Translations under genes and position numbers: made by a program
Part shown: positions 46,310-58,020 of the stretch, in pieces
Position numbering within the stretch: the first letter of the stretch is position 1
Layout: every line of letters begins with the position of its first letter
Notes under the pieces: generated by a model
Databases searched by the model: none
What the model was told of the DNA's origin: nothing
Seen by the model: the letters and a program-made list of their open reading frames with translations, nothing else
Assembly: GCA_004329165.1 (NCBI GenBank)
Contig: CM014734.1
Span: 62,832,334 to 62,896,333, forward strand
Direction: 5' to 3'
From: Spatholobus suberectus
Taxonomy: Eukaryota > Streptophyta > Magnoliopsida > Fabales > Fabaceae
Length of the DNA stretch: 64,000 nt

Positions 46310-47880
46310 AGCATCAATAATTATCCCTTTCTTTGCTTGTGTGTTATTTATTTACTTATTTATTGTTCAATTTATGCATTCTAGAACTTGTTTTGAAATT
46401 CTTGCATGTGAAAGTCTATTTGGGGGCATCTCTAGGTATTTTTCAAGCCTGCAAATTATTATTTTGATTTATCCATTAGTTGCCCATTTTGATTCTACTT
46501 GTAAATTATTTTCTTTAGTAACTTTTTATAAATTGCAAAATTGTTTATGGTAACCCTAGAAAGCAAAAATAGTGACAATTAGCAAATTTTTTTTTGATAA
46601 GTTGGTGCCTCATAATGTTATGCTTTGTTGAGGGATTGAAACCCTTTTGTAGGACAAATGAGAATTAAGCAAGGTAGGCATATCGAGAAGCTCTTCTCTT
46701 CTAGTAAAAGAAAAAGTGAAAAAAAGAAAATAAATAAAAAATAAATGTTTTTAGGTCTAGGAAGGAACCCTTTAAAGAACATAGGAAAAGAGGATGAAAG
46801 TAAAAAGGAAAAAGAGGTAAGGAAAAGTTGAGAAAAGTCGGGTCTAGAAAACTCTGATTGCTCCATTAGTGCTTTCGAGGGTTATGCTTGATTTTGAATT
46901 AAATTTTCAGTCTTTTTGCATATAACTCCTTTTTCTTTTTCCAACCTAACAATATTCCCATGGCCCCATTACATGCCATGAAAGCCCCCTGGCTTTTTGC
47001 ATGCTTATGAATTGTGTAGTGGAGATTTGATCAATAAACAAGCTTATGGTAATGTACATTCACTTGGAGAATTGAATGTTAATTGTCTTTACTCTAAAAC
47101 ACTTTGAGAGTAGTGAGAAAAGTGATCCAATATTCATTAGGAGGTCAATTTCAGGGATTCTAAGCCTTTAATTGGGCATTCTTTTGATGTACCCCTAAAT
47201 GAAAGTTGGTTTGTCTATTTTTGATTCTAAAACATTTTCTTTGTTTTGGGTCTCCTTGTGGTTGATTTCTTGAGTTTTTGAAAATTTATCTTTTGAGTCA
47301 GGACAATTGCTTGAGCTAGAATCCTGAAATGTCAAATCATTATTTCTTTAACATTTTGCATTCAAATGAAATATTTAGTGGAAGGCCACAAGTTATTAGC
47401 ATGAAAACATTGCCTTCAAACTTGTTTTTGCTATGAATCATCACATCATTTTTACTTGGATTCATAAATATTTTCCAATTACAAGCTAATCAATCTGGGC
47501 TTTTCCTTCAAGTAGTTTGTAGATGGATTTGATTCCAACTTTTTTTCTAATGCCATAAAGTCTAATTTACATCCATTCTACACCCAAAACATATATAGTT
47601 GTTAATTTGCTATTTGTGGAAAAAAGGTAGCATCAAGTTGACCTTCACTAATTGTACCTTAAGCGATTCAATAGCCTATTTAATATGTGACACTAACCCA
47701 AATGCATGATTAGTCTATGGCTCTTGGCTATGGAATATCTCAAGTTCACCCAAAAAATTAACCCAAATACATTGTTGAACATCAGGCTCAGTGTTTTATG
47801 TGCATGCTTTTATTTTGTTAAAAGACAACATCAGAACAAAAATGTAAGCATCAAAATAAAAAACAATATTGAGCTTTTAG
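46310..47880. other. Unassigned region right of the chromovirus
   Basis: No supported gene. Long, moderately AT-rich sequence that may continue the decayed element interrupted at 32957. Short frames (46341-46553, 46618-46866, 47706-47888) show no recognisable domain. Confidence 0.4.
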
Positions 47881-47980
47881 TGGACTAATTCCTAAAAAGT
47901 TATTTCTTTTGATACAGCATGATAACAAAGACAGCAGAACTTATAGTTATAGTTACAAACACTAAGCACAAGTTTGAAAG

Positions 47981-48345
47981 GTGAGATTAGAGCATAATAA
48001 GCAAACCATTCCCACTTTCGGTCAAAATTTCTTTGAATATGTTCTTGAATTCATTAGAGATGTGAGCAAAACTCAGATCGAAGAGGAATATGGTCTATGG
48101 GTTCCTTTTATTGGAACTATGTTTCTATTTATTTTTGTTTCTAATTGGTCAGGGGCTCTTTTGCCTTGGAAAATAATAAAATTACCCTTGGGGAGTTAGC
48201 TACACCCACAAATGATATAAATACTACCGTTGCATTAGCTTTAGTTACATCTATTGCATATTTCTATACAGGTCTTTCAAAAATAGGATTAGCTTATTTT
48301 AGTAAATATATCCAACTAACTCCAATCCTTTTACAGGCACTCTAG
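47981..48345 (+). pseudogene. atpI: Nuclear plastid DNA fragment: atpI (ATP synthase CF0 subunit a)
   Basis: Frame pieces read TFGQNFFEYVLEFIRDVSKT, VPFIGTMFLFIFVSNWSGA and LLPWKIIKLPLG. After a small indel near 48190 they continue as GELATPTNDINTTVALAL and AYFYTGLSKIGLAYFSKYIQ. These are recognisable plastid AtpI segments (helices of the proton channel subunit). The first and last parts of the gene are missing, and substitutions plus the frameshift show an old transfer to the nucleus. Confidence 0.92.
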
Positions 48346-48832
48346 CTCCAACTGCAAATGCAAACACTCTAACTACAAATGACGTAAAAACCATTGATCT
48401 CTATAACTTATGCTAATTAAGAACTTATAATTTTCATAGGCAATATGATAATCTATGCTCCCCGCATTTGCATCATCAATCAACAATTTGGCATATGCTT
48501 AGTTCTTGTTGAGATGTTGAATATAGTAATGTATGTTCTTTAAACATTCCTTTGGCTTTTCAAGTGAACCATTCAAACAATGCAACCTTTTTAGGCTAGC
48601 ATCACTAACAGACTTAACTTGATATCATTTTAAAGTTTTGCAGGTTAAATTGTAAATTTCAAAGTTAGAGGGCTAAAAGAGAACATAAGAGTCTATTATA
48701 TGTCACAAAGGTTGCAATTGAATCAAAGTATGGTTTTCAAGTTGAGTATATTTTATTGATTTATGAAGTTATATAGATTTTGATGTGGATGTTATAAATT
48801 GTAGTTTAAAATGATTTCAAACTTCCTTGTCT

Positions 48833-49150
48833 AAGAATTCACAGCATCATGTTTCCATAACTCCCTTATATAAGTGATTTATGAGCTATGATAAGTTTTG
48901 TATTTTGTTTAGGAAGAGTTTTAAAATTTTAATTTTGTTGTTTATCAATTTCTAGTTTGTTTAATTATTATCAAATTGATGGTCTTAAAATACATACTGC
49001 ATATAATACTTAATCTAAAGCATAAGTGGTGGAGATGACATGTTAGCATATCTGAATTTTTTAACATCTACTGGCTTTTGATCTCCATCTATTATTTTGC
49101 TGTATCAAAATCTTTTAACCAACACTCTTAAACTTTCTACCGTAACCTTT
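48833..49150. repeat. Duplicated intergenic block (copy 2; partner 8530-8860)
   Basis: Collinear with the block about 0.8 kb upstream of the intact EXO70 gene. Here no EXO70 coding sequence follows within several kb, so either the gene part was lost or only this piece was copied. Confidence 0.82.
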
Positions 49151-49735
49151 CTCATCTATTATCTATCTATTTATAATATATAATTCTTGAGCTGCAAAAC
49201 AGTACGCTTACACGTAAATAACATATTTTTTGCCACATCACATATTCTACTGATGTGTCATCCTCTACCTCCTCCAATTTCTCACCTCTCCTTTCACCAA
49301 AGGCCTTTACCACGTCTCTTTCAATTCTCAAATCTTAACCCTTCAATAACTTTTATTTGACATTAAAACTTTCATAACTCACATTACATTTTGCAATTAG
49401 TGCATCATTGAAACAGCCACAATGATATTAAAACTTTCATAACTCACTTATCTACAATTAATGTTATTAAAGAATAAAAGATTATAGTCTCCAAACTCAA
49501 TCTCTCTGAGGTTGCCTTAGCAAAATCAAATCAAATATTTATATCCTTTTTACTAACATTGGCAGAAATTATAATATGCTTAGTTTTCGATTACGAAACT
49601 ATATATACACCCTTCTACAATCAGTCCTTTCATAGCAATTTCATTAGGATTTCCTTTCCTAGAATTTTGGCTTGCAAACCATATTATACAACATAAAAAC
49701 ATAGTTCTTTGACATGCAGCCAATTTATTGCATGC

Positions 49736-50036
49736 TAAGAAGATGAGGGACAAGTATAGGAAATTGAATAAAGTCGAAATGGGTATACAAGAATGTTGAA
49801 CTACTTGATGAAATTGTGGATGTGGCTAGTTAAGAAGATGAGGGACAAATATAGTAAATTGAATAAAGTCAAAATGGGTATAAGGGAATGTTGAACTACT
49901 TGATGAAATTGTGGACATGGCTGATCCTGATATAAAAGAATCTAAAATTCAACATGCCTTGCAGACAGTTGAAGCTACTAGAAAGGACTACCCTAATGAA
50001 GTTGGCATGGTTGCATTTGACCTCTCTCATTCATGG
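49736..50036 (+). pseudogene. MIOX: Myo-inositol oxygenase (MIOX) fragment with internal 95-bp tandem duplication
   Basis: Reads KKMRDKYRKLNKVEMGIQEC, then (after a small deletion) ELLDEIVD, ADPDIKESKIQHALQTVEAT and RKDYPNE, then a decayed LHLTxLIH. This is the part of MIOX just before the His-Asp metal-binding region. MIOX converts myo-inositol to glucuronate. The first 95 bp (49736-49830) are repeated at 49831-49922. Both copies lack the same two bases after GAATGTTG, so that deletion came before the duplication. The rest of the gene, including most iron ligands, is absent. Confidence 0.85.
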
Positions 50037-50251
50037 TACATAACAAACATAAATAAAGTTAATTTAGATATACTAATTCTTAATTATACAACTTTCACCT
50101 ATTTACATACTTGGATGTCTATACAATCTTCAAATAAGAAGATTTTTAACATGAAAAATAAAACTAGAGTTAATGAGGGAGAGACAACTGAAAAGTAAGG
50201 TGAGAGAAAACTAGCAAGAAAATTCACACGAAAAAACCTTTAAATACAAAA

Positions 50252-51510
50252 ATGACTTCCAGCAATTGTTCTCTTCCTCCACCTCTTATATTTGTAGGAG
50301 AAAACTATCATCTGTGGGTTGCAAAAATAAGGACTTATCTAAGAGCTCAGAGTTTATGGGATGTGATGAAAAATGGTAGTAATCCTCCTTCTTTACCAAA
50401 CAATCCAATAGTTGCTCAAATAAGGAATCATAATGATGAAATGGCCTGGAAAAGGAAGGCAAAGCACTTGGCATTATACATGTAATACTACATAATGATG
50501 TAGTTGAAGGATAAATTGAAGGAGGAATTCCAAGGGAGTAAAAGAACAAAAAGAATGCAAGTTCTGAACTTGAGGAAAGAGTTTGAAGCATTGAAACTAA
50601 AAGAAACTAAAATTGTTAAGAGTTTTCAGACAAACTTTCAAAGGTAGTTACACAAATTAGATTACTTGGTGGTGAGTAGCTTAGTGATTAAAGGATTGTG
50701 GAGAAAATTTAGGTGTGTCTTCTAGAGAGGTTTGAATCTAAAATCTCCTCCCTAGAAGAGAACAAGGATTTTTCTCAAATAACAATTATAGAGCTCATTA
50801 ATGCTTTGCAAGCTACAGAACAGACAAGATCTTTGAGAATGAAAGGAAATATTAAAGATGCTCTAGCGTCCAACACCAAAGGCAAAACCCAAGGCTATAG
50901 TAGTTTTGGGAAAAAGCCATTTGGAGGGAAGAAAAAGGAAGGTGAAAAGAAGGAAGAAGGCAACGAAGGAGGAGGTTGGAAAAGTAAGTTTCTATCGTAT
51001 CTTACCCCCATTGTAAAAAGAAAAATCATACTAAAATGTTTTGTTGTTTTAGGCTAGGAGTTAAATGTTGGGCCTGCAATTAGCTTAGTCATGTGGAGAA
51101 TGTTTGCAAAAAATAAAGTAAACCAACGAAGACAATAGCTTAAGTTGTTAAGCATCACCAACACAATGAGGAACAATTGTTTATTGCTACTTATTATATA
51201 TTCAGCTAGCAGTAGCAAAGAAAAACATGGCTTATACACAGACAATGGATACACAAATCATATGACCCACAATGCTAGCATTTTTAAGGAACTTGATCAA
51301 TCCTACTTCTCTGTAGTCAACATTGACAAAAGAAAAAGAGTAGTTATTGTTGAAACTACCTTTGGTATCAAATATATTTCAAATGTTCTATTGGTGCGTG
51401 AGATAAATCAAAGCCTTTTGAATGTGGGACAAATGCTAGAAAGGAATTATTCCTTATGTTTTGAAGATATGAGATGTACTATGTTTGACCTTTTCGAGTG
51501 TGAACTAATG
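50252..51510 (+). pseudogene. Second copia element: gag, protease and GAG-pre-integrase fragment
   Basis: The ATG at 50252 starts MTSSNCSLPPPLIFVGENYH, then WVAKIRTYLRAQSLWDVMK, the usual start of copia gag. Capsid pieces continue at 50713-51000 with several stops. The protease region at about 51230 reads YTDNGYTNHMTHNASIF, where the DSG triad is DNG. LLNVGQMLERNYSLCFEDM at about 51415 is the start of GAG-pre-integrase. Copia similarity stops near 51510; integrase, RT and RNase H are missing, and no flanking LTR or primer-binding site was found. Confidence 0.88.
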
Positions 51511-51972
51511 TCTATTAAAAGAAGCTGAGGATTTGGAAAACATGCCACTTGAGGGGGTATTTCAAACTTTAATGTGTGATTCAAATGGACTTACAAAAGA
51601 AGCTATTAAGGAGAGGTTGGTCATCTCTGGTGACAACAAACTTGAGGAGAAGGAGAGCAAGATTTTGAAGTTTTTGGGATTTACGTGGAATCCTCTTTCA
51701 TGGGTCAAGGAAGCTAATGGAGGTAAAACTCCTAATTAACAAGACTTTGTTGGGATTATCACACTCCTTCTTATCAATTCAACAATAAGTTTCATAGAGG
51801 AGAACAATGCTGGTAATGCTGTTGTGGCTCTCATGGCTAAGGTCCTTTGAGATAGGAAATGGATTAAGGAAAATGCAAACATTCTTGTTAATTTGGGTAA
51901 TATAATTAGTGTTAAGCTAGGGGATATTATCCCCACACATGCTCATCTACTTGAAGGTGACCCACTAAAGAT
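51511..51972 (+). pseudogene. Plasma-membrane H+-ATPase fragment without introns, joined to copia sequence
   Basis: Reads LKEAEDLENMPLEGVFQTL and CDSNGLTKEAIKERL, then EEKESKILKFLGFTWNPLSW. After loss of about 11 residues covering most of TM1 it continues as QDFVGIITLLLINSTISFIE, ENNAGNAVVALMAKVL (lacking GLAPKT-like residues) and ISVKLGDIIPTHAHLLEGDP. These are the N-terminal cytoplasmic part, TM2 and the actuator start of plant P3A ATPases. The catalytic phosphorylation domain is absent. No introns interrupt about 150 codons, which points to an RNA-derived or captured copy. Stops at 51737 and 51848 make it non-functional. Confidence 0.88.
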
Positions 51973-52724
51973 GTGTGAGAATGATAGTTGAGATCAAAGC
52001 TTGGAGTATTGAAAATAAAATCTCAAAGAGGAATGCTGAAAATTGAGATTTTTCCAATTGTCATATTAAAATATTTAATATCTTTGCAGTTTTTTTGTTT
52101 GGTTTGTAACTTTGGTTAAAGGTTGCTTATGTTTAGAAAAAATAAATTGTATAAATATACTGCATAAAAATTTATGGTGCTAACAAAGGTTTATTGTGCT
52201 TGATGTGTTCCTTCATATTGTAAAGTCTTCATTTGGGTTGTTTAAATAAGCAATTTACTTCTAGAGTCATTTAGTAACTAGCTAATTGCTTTTCTTTGCA
52301 AGTTATTGCTTAGTTGAAATTTGCCACAAGTTCGTGTGTGGAAATACAATTTTAAAAAATTGTTGTTTCCTAATTCCTTTTCCTCTTTCTGATCACTTAG
52401 ATGCTTCTAATTGCAAATGGCAAGGCTTCTTTAGGATATAGGGGTGCCATGTACCAATGGTAAAGTCACTCATCTCACCAACCACTAAATCCAAAACAAA
52501 ATAGTCTCAAAAGAAATGTTAACAACACACTCTTTATCACATTCTTCTAAGTACACTTTCTATTATTGGCTTAAATTTAATAAGTTTCTTTCATGATTTT
52601 GTAGTTTTCAATAAATTTAAACTAATAGTAATGAATGTGTTAGAAAAAGATATGTCAAAGAGAGTGTTGCTAGCATTCCTACTGTTACTCCGCGTCATTT
52701 GATCCTTATCCTAAAGCCTTTTTT
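51973..52724. other. Intergenic, no gene seen
   Basis: AT-rich sequence. Weak similarity of 52598-52680 to 6990-7075 is the only structure noticed. Confidence 0.45.
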
Positions 52725-53514
52725 CCAATATATATATATATATATATATAGTGTATGTATATTTATTTCTTAACTATTAGTAATTTTAAGTCATTACATA
52801 AGTATATAAAGCAATACTTTAATTGAAAGTAATCTTTAATCATTTTCTATTATTATTATTTTTATTGAATTTTTTATGTTAATATTACATTTTCAATTTT
52901 TGCTTTTGATAACATCAACATTAATGGCTAATTTTAAGTATTAATAATACTTTTTATATATTAACTATTCCATTAATTAATTAATTTCCTTTTCATAATA
53001 TAAACTATTTTTTTGCATTCTTTGACCTCATTTTTCTATGACTTTTATATTCTCATTCTATATAGAAATGTTAATTTATACAATATAATTTAAATCTACA
53101 AATTTGTCTTGCGTTCGAATTTTTCTTGTGGATTTTTCATGCAATTTTTTTATAAGTTTTGGGATTTTTTTTTGCATTTCTTTTGCAAAATTTATTAGAA
53201 TTTTGGCACAAATATGATTATTTCCCTAAATTCCAAGAAAAATCCATAGAAATTTTATTTTTTTTTGTGTATTCTTGTACAATTGTTTTCTATATAAAAA
53301 CTTAATGTTTCTTATAGATTTTTTTACAAAAATAATTTACAGATAAATTTTCTATTTTTTTTGATTCAGTAATAAACGAATACAACTCATAAAAAATAAT
53401 AATAGAGGAGTGCTATTAATAAAGTACAACAAGATATTTTAATGATAAAGATAATTAATTAAGAAAATAATTAATATTTCAAGAGTATCATTAAATTCTT
53501 AAAATCATCTATAA
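52725..53514 (+). repeat. 5' flank block of EXO70 copy at 59 kb, first part
   Basis: Collinear with 22540-23325 over its full length with small indels. It is broken at 53514 by a PIF/Harbinger-like element and resumes at 54684. Confidence 0.92.
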
Positions 53515-54683
53515 AACTATGTTTGGATTGATGGAAAGAGATGGAACTGAGAGCAAATGAAATGGGAAGACAAGTGATGTTATTGTTTAGTTTTTATAAA
53601 TTTTGATGGAGCTTGTTAAAAAAGGATGGAATGGGATCCATTCATTCCATTATTTACAAGCATTTTTCATCCCCTCCAATTTGGGAGGAATGTAATGAAA
53701 CACAAATATTCTATTATATATTGACTTTTTTAACCTTATTATATTTGTCCTATACATTGGTTCCCGCTTCTTGCGTCATTCTCCCTTATTTGCTTTGATT
53801 GCTTCGTGTCTCATCCTCTTTTCACCTGTCTCACCTTCTTCTCACGTGCCTCACCGTCGTTTGCGCTTTCAATGTCAAACATTAGATAAGAATGACAATA
53901 GTTGACTAAATTATAACAAAAAATAGTCTAATGTATTATGACATATTAAAAACTAGTATTTGTACGTGTATTGCATTGGATAAATATTAATTTGTATTTA
54001 ATTATAATTATAATTTATAATAAATAAGTATTTTTAAATTTAAATTTATAATAAATAAATAAATTATATTTTCAATTTATAATAAATAATTTGAGTTGTA
54101 ATATAAAGTTATCTTTAAATTGAAGTGGTTTAGTGATTAAGAAAATCAAGTATGCAGATAGAGATAAAAGGAAGGTAGTTTAAGATGATTGAGAAAGATA
54201 TTTTAGCTAGTTGTGAGGATAGTATGTGAAATGCACCTCCCAAGAAGAAGAAAAAAAATATTGAGAATTTCTAATTAAAAGAGTGGGGAGAATGAGAGTT
54301 TTATTCTCCAAGTTAAGGATTATGATTTATAGTATAGGGGCAAATTACTTTTAAGAATATCAAAAATTAAAACATGACACATGCCACTTCTTAAGTCATT
54401 TTTTACTGTATCTTTTCACTAAATTTTATGGTTCTAATAAAATAATGCATAAGAACATGAAATAAATAAAATATAAAATATTTTTAAAGTATGGGCAATG
54501 TGAGAAATTAAAAAGTTATAACTCATTTGTTCCATCCTTTTTTCAAATGATGGAATTGAATATATGTTCCGTTAAATTATAAAATATTCAAACAATAGAA
54601 TGATATTTTTAATCTATTCCATTCCACTTTATTATATTCCTATCCATTCTATTCCATTATTTATCTCCAATCCAAACATAACC
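53515..54683. mobile_element. PIF/Harbinger-like non-autonomous element, TAA target duplication
   Basis: Ends are AACTATGTTTGGATTG and (reverse complement of the right end) GGTTATGTTTGGATTGG. Flanks are TAA at 53512-53514 and 54684-54686. The paralogous site (ATCTATAAGAGATG at about 23323-23336) has one TAA and no insert, so the 1169-bp insertion is mapped exactly. No transposase frame inside; the interior has several ATTCCATT/GGAATGGAAT inverted pieces near the ends. Confidence 0.9.
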
Positions 54684-54850
54684 TAAGAGATGATATTATT
54701 AAAATTATTATGTTTAATTTATACATTATTTTGGTCCCTTCAAATTATTATTTTTTTTAAAACTCCGTCACTGCCTACATAAAAAAGAAAGAGTAAAAAT
54801 GGCTTGATATAATTTGGTCTTTAAGGGAAAGAAAAGTCACCATATGGTCT
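54684..54850 (+). repeat. 5' flank block of EXO70 copy at 59 kb, second part
   Basis: Continues the similarity to 23326-23485 (CGTCACTGCCTACATAAAAA, AAGAGTAAAAATGGCTTG, GAAAGAAAAGTCACC) and ends near 54850, where about 3.1 kb of extra sequence begins. Confidence 0.9.
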
Positions 54851-56494
54851 TTGACCTAACACATCATAACATCATTACACCAGACTGAGAGCTGTTGACC
54901 TAACACATCGTCTTGGTAATGAATTTGAAACAATATATGTAACAAAGCTAAAGCATTTTTTAATATATTTTATCAAATAATATAATTATTATTTTAAAAC
55001 TATAAAATTAATATTATTTGATAAAAGAAAATAAAATGTATTTGTTTACGTAAATACTAGGTACTATTCAAAATTATTTCCTATTCCTTACACTGTAACA
55101 TATTGAACTATGCTTCTTTATATATATTTTTAAATATTTTTAGTTTTACAATTAATTTAAAATTTAAAACATTTTTTATGTAAAAAATAAGACAAAACTA
55201 AGAAAACAAAGAAAATTAAAGACTATTTTACAATGAAAACTATATAGTAATAAATTTTAGATAAAACCAAAATTTTAATATATTTCTTCTTAAAATTTGA
55301 ATTAGATTCACCAGAACTTTTAACTACGAGAAAAAAATTGAATTATATATTTTTATTTTATTCAAAAATTATAATTGATTATTTTATTTATTAAATATTT
55401 TTTTAATTTTTTAATTAATTGAATATTTAACACAATTTTTATGTAAAAGAATAAGGCAATCTTATATGCACATATAAACAAGTTATTCATAAACTTTTCG
55501 TTACTTAAGATTGAAGTAGGTATCTTTGAATTTTCATTACTTTTGAAAATGATAGTACCTCGATTTTATATTTATTGATATTTTAAGGTTAATATTTACA
55601 TATTAAGGAATACTTAATGAATGTAAAATACCAATAAAAAATTATTGTTGTATTAATTGTTAAATATGGATATAAGTGAAAAAAATAATTAATTAGACTC
55701 TAAATTTATAAAACATTAATAATCTACTCTTATATTATAATCTTTGAGTACTCACTTTAGAAAATGACTTTCACTTTTTCCATTATCTCAATTAACTCAT
55801 TTTTTATTTTCCCCCCTTTTTCCATTACATTGTAATCTCTACACACAATTCATAAGAGTAGTATTGGTTTTTAAGATTTTACAATGTTTTCAAATTTAAA
55901 TTATTTTTATTATGGATATGTTATTATCTTCAAATTAAAATTAAATTATATTTGTTTTAAATTATAATAATAATTATTTTTAATTCTAAATTCATTTATT
56001 TTAATTATTGTTATCAAGAATATGTTATTACCTTAAAATTTAAATTAACTCCTATTTTATTTTAAGTTCTAACAAATTTATTGTCTTTAAAATATTAGTA
56101 TTATAATTATACTATTATCTTCAAATTTAAATCAAGTTAAATGATATTTTTATATTAATTTAATTCATTAAAAGAATATAATAAAAGAACTTTAATTTAT
56201 GTGATTAAATATATATATTAAAAAATATTTATCCCCTATATTTATAGAAATTAAATTATTAATCTATTTACAATATATTAAAAGAACATCCTCATTAACT
56301 CGTGTTGCCTCCTCTTCCAGCTTTTCATTTTTCGTCCAAAAGCATTTCCCATAGGATGACACTATATCTCAAAGTGTTATACATAGAATAGCCTAACATT
56401 ATGCATTTCATGAAGAAGATAGCAAATAAACAAAAAGTAGAGTTTTGATATATATGGATAGTAGACATTTGATTGGACAAATCCAATAACTTAA
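54851..56494. other. AT-rich extra sequence absent from the 24-kb paralogue
   Basis: No gene. Very AT-rich. Together with 56495-57930 it separates two pieces of the duplicated flank that are adjacent in the other copy, so it is inserted sequence of unidentified kind, or sequence deleted from the other copy. Confidence 0.5.
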
Positions 56495-56824
56495 GGGCGG
56501 ACTCGTTTGGCGGCCAGGATATGATAGAATAGGATAGGATAACTATCCTTTCCTATCTTATTGTAATTCTTTGTTTGTTACGCCAATAGAATATGATAAC
56601 GCTATCCTATATCTTATCTTATTCTGTTGCTTTAGTGTATTTCTTATCTTGAGAGAAGCTGCGTTAGGAAGCAATAGGATAGGATAACCTTTTTTTCCCC
56701 TCTTTCTATGTATATTATGTAATATGTTGAATATTATAAAAATATTATATATATACAAATAAATTATATATATAATTATATACAATATTTGTTCTAATAT
56801 TTAACTATTACAAATATATATATC

Positions 56825-56855
<31 letters not shown>

Positions 56856-57373
56856 ACAAAATGTACATAATATATATTATATAAATCAATATATATTACT
56901 ATATATTATATTTATAATCTACATTTTTAGTATATATATGTATATTTATAATTATTTTGATATATAAATTTAAAATATATATTAATTAAAATATTAAAAA
57001 TTAAATAATTAATATTTAAATATTTAAAAAAAATATTTGTATAATAATTATAATTTTAAAATTTATGTATATTTTTATAATTTTAAGAAAAGTAACTACA
57101 TATATAAAAAATACTATTATTATACTTAGTTAAAATTATATTTTTTGTAAAAATTAAAATTACTTTCTATAAAATTATATGTAATTTTAACAAAATGGTA
57201 ATTTTGTTATTTGAACATGTTTTATGTTTTATCCTATCATTATCTAATTTGTTATCTGGTATGCACCAAACATTGGATAAGATTATAGCTCATCCTGTTC
57301 TTATCTTATTCTATCTTTATCTTACTGTCATATCCTATAGTACTCTATCTTATCCTGAACACCAAATGGGTCC
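56495..57373. mobile_element. PIF/Harbinger-like non-autonomous element
   Basis: Left end GGGCGGACTCGTTTGGCGG and the reverse complement of the right end (GGACCCATTTGGTGTTCAGG) are similar, and both continue into GGATA(G/A)GATA-rich arms. TAA lies on both sides (56492-56494 and 57374-57376). The interior is AT-rich and non-coding. The superfamily is inferred from the GTTTGG-type TIR and the TAA duplication. Confidence 0.72.
56817..56852. repeat. (TA)n-rich microsatellite
   Basis: AT dinucleotide tract, slightly interrupted at its left end, inside the TIR element. Confidence 0.9.
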
Positions 57374-58020
57374 TAAAAGTGATTGGGGTTGGGAGATATA
57401 GGGAATATAGATATTAAATGGGTTCTAATTGAATTACAATTTTAGTTATAAAGTGCAAAAAACATAGCACTTTTATGTACTCTAATTATGGGAACTTAAC
57501 CTTTACTCTTTATATATCATGTTTTCCTTGTATACACACTTTATGATCACACCTTCATTTTAACCTACTTATATACACACTTTATACATTTAACAACCTT
57601 CATTTTTCTACTATATAGAATTTTCATTTGATTAATTTTTAATTTGGATTATTTTATCTTTTTAATTTTGTATTTTTATCTGAAGGACATGTATTTTAGT
57701 AATTTACAAAATCCTATATTTTTACTACAAATTATTAATAAAAATATAATATCATAAATTATTTTCATGAGAATATGTAGATAGTCATAAACTCTATAAA
57801 TATATAGATAAATAGATAGCAATAAACTCTATAAATTAATTAACTTATTTGTATATTTACATGTCATATTTTAATACATATATAAATATAAATGCGAACC
57901 GTGCAAATGCAAGGATCAACATGTTAGTTAGTTATAAAAAAGTGAATCATTACCTTAAAAAAAAAGTGAATCATTTACTAATTTAGTCCTTGACATAATC
58001 ATATGTTATTCAAATTAGTC

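Noticed and set aside
47981..48345. Plastid contamination as explanation of atpI sequence
   Set aside because: The fragment is frameshifted, substituted and flanked by nuclear-type sequence, so it is an old nuclear insertion.
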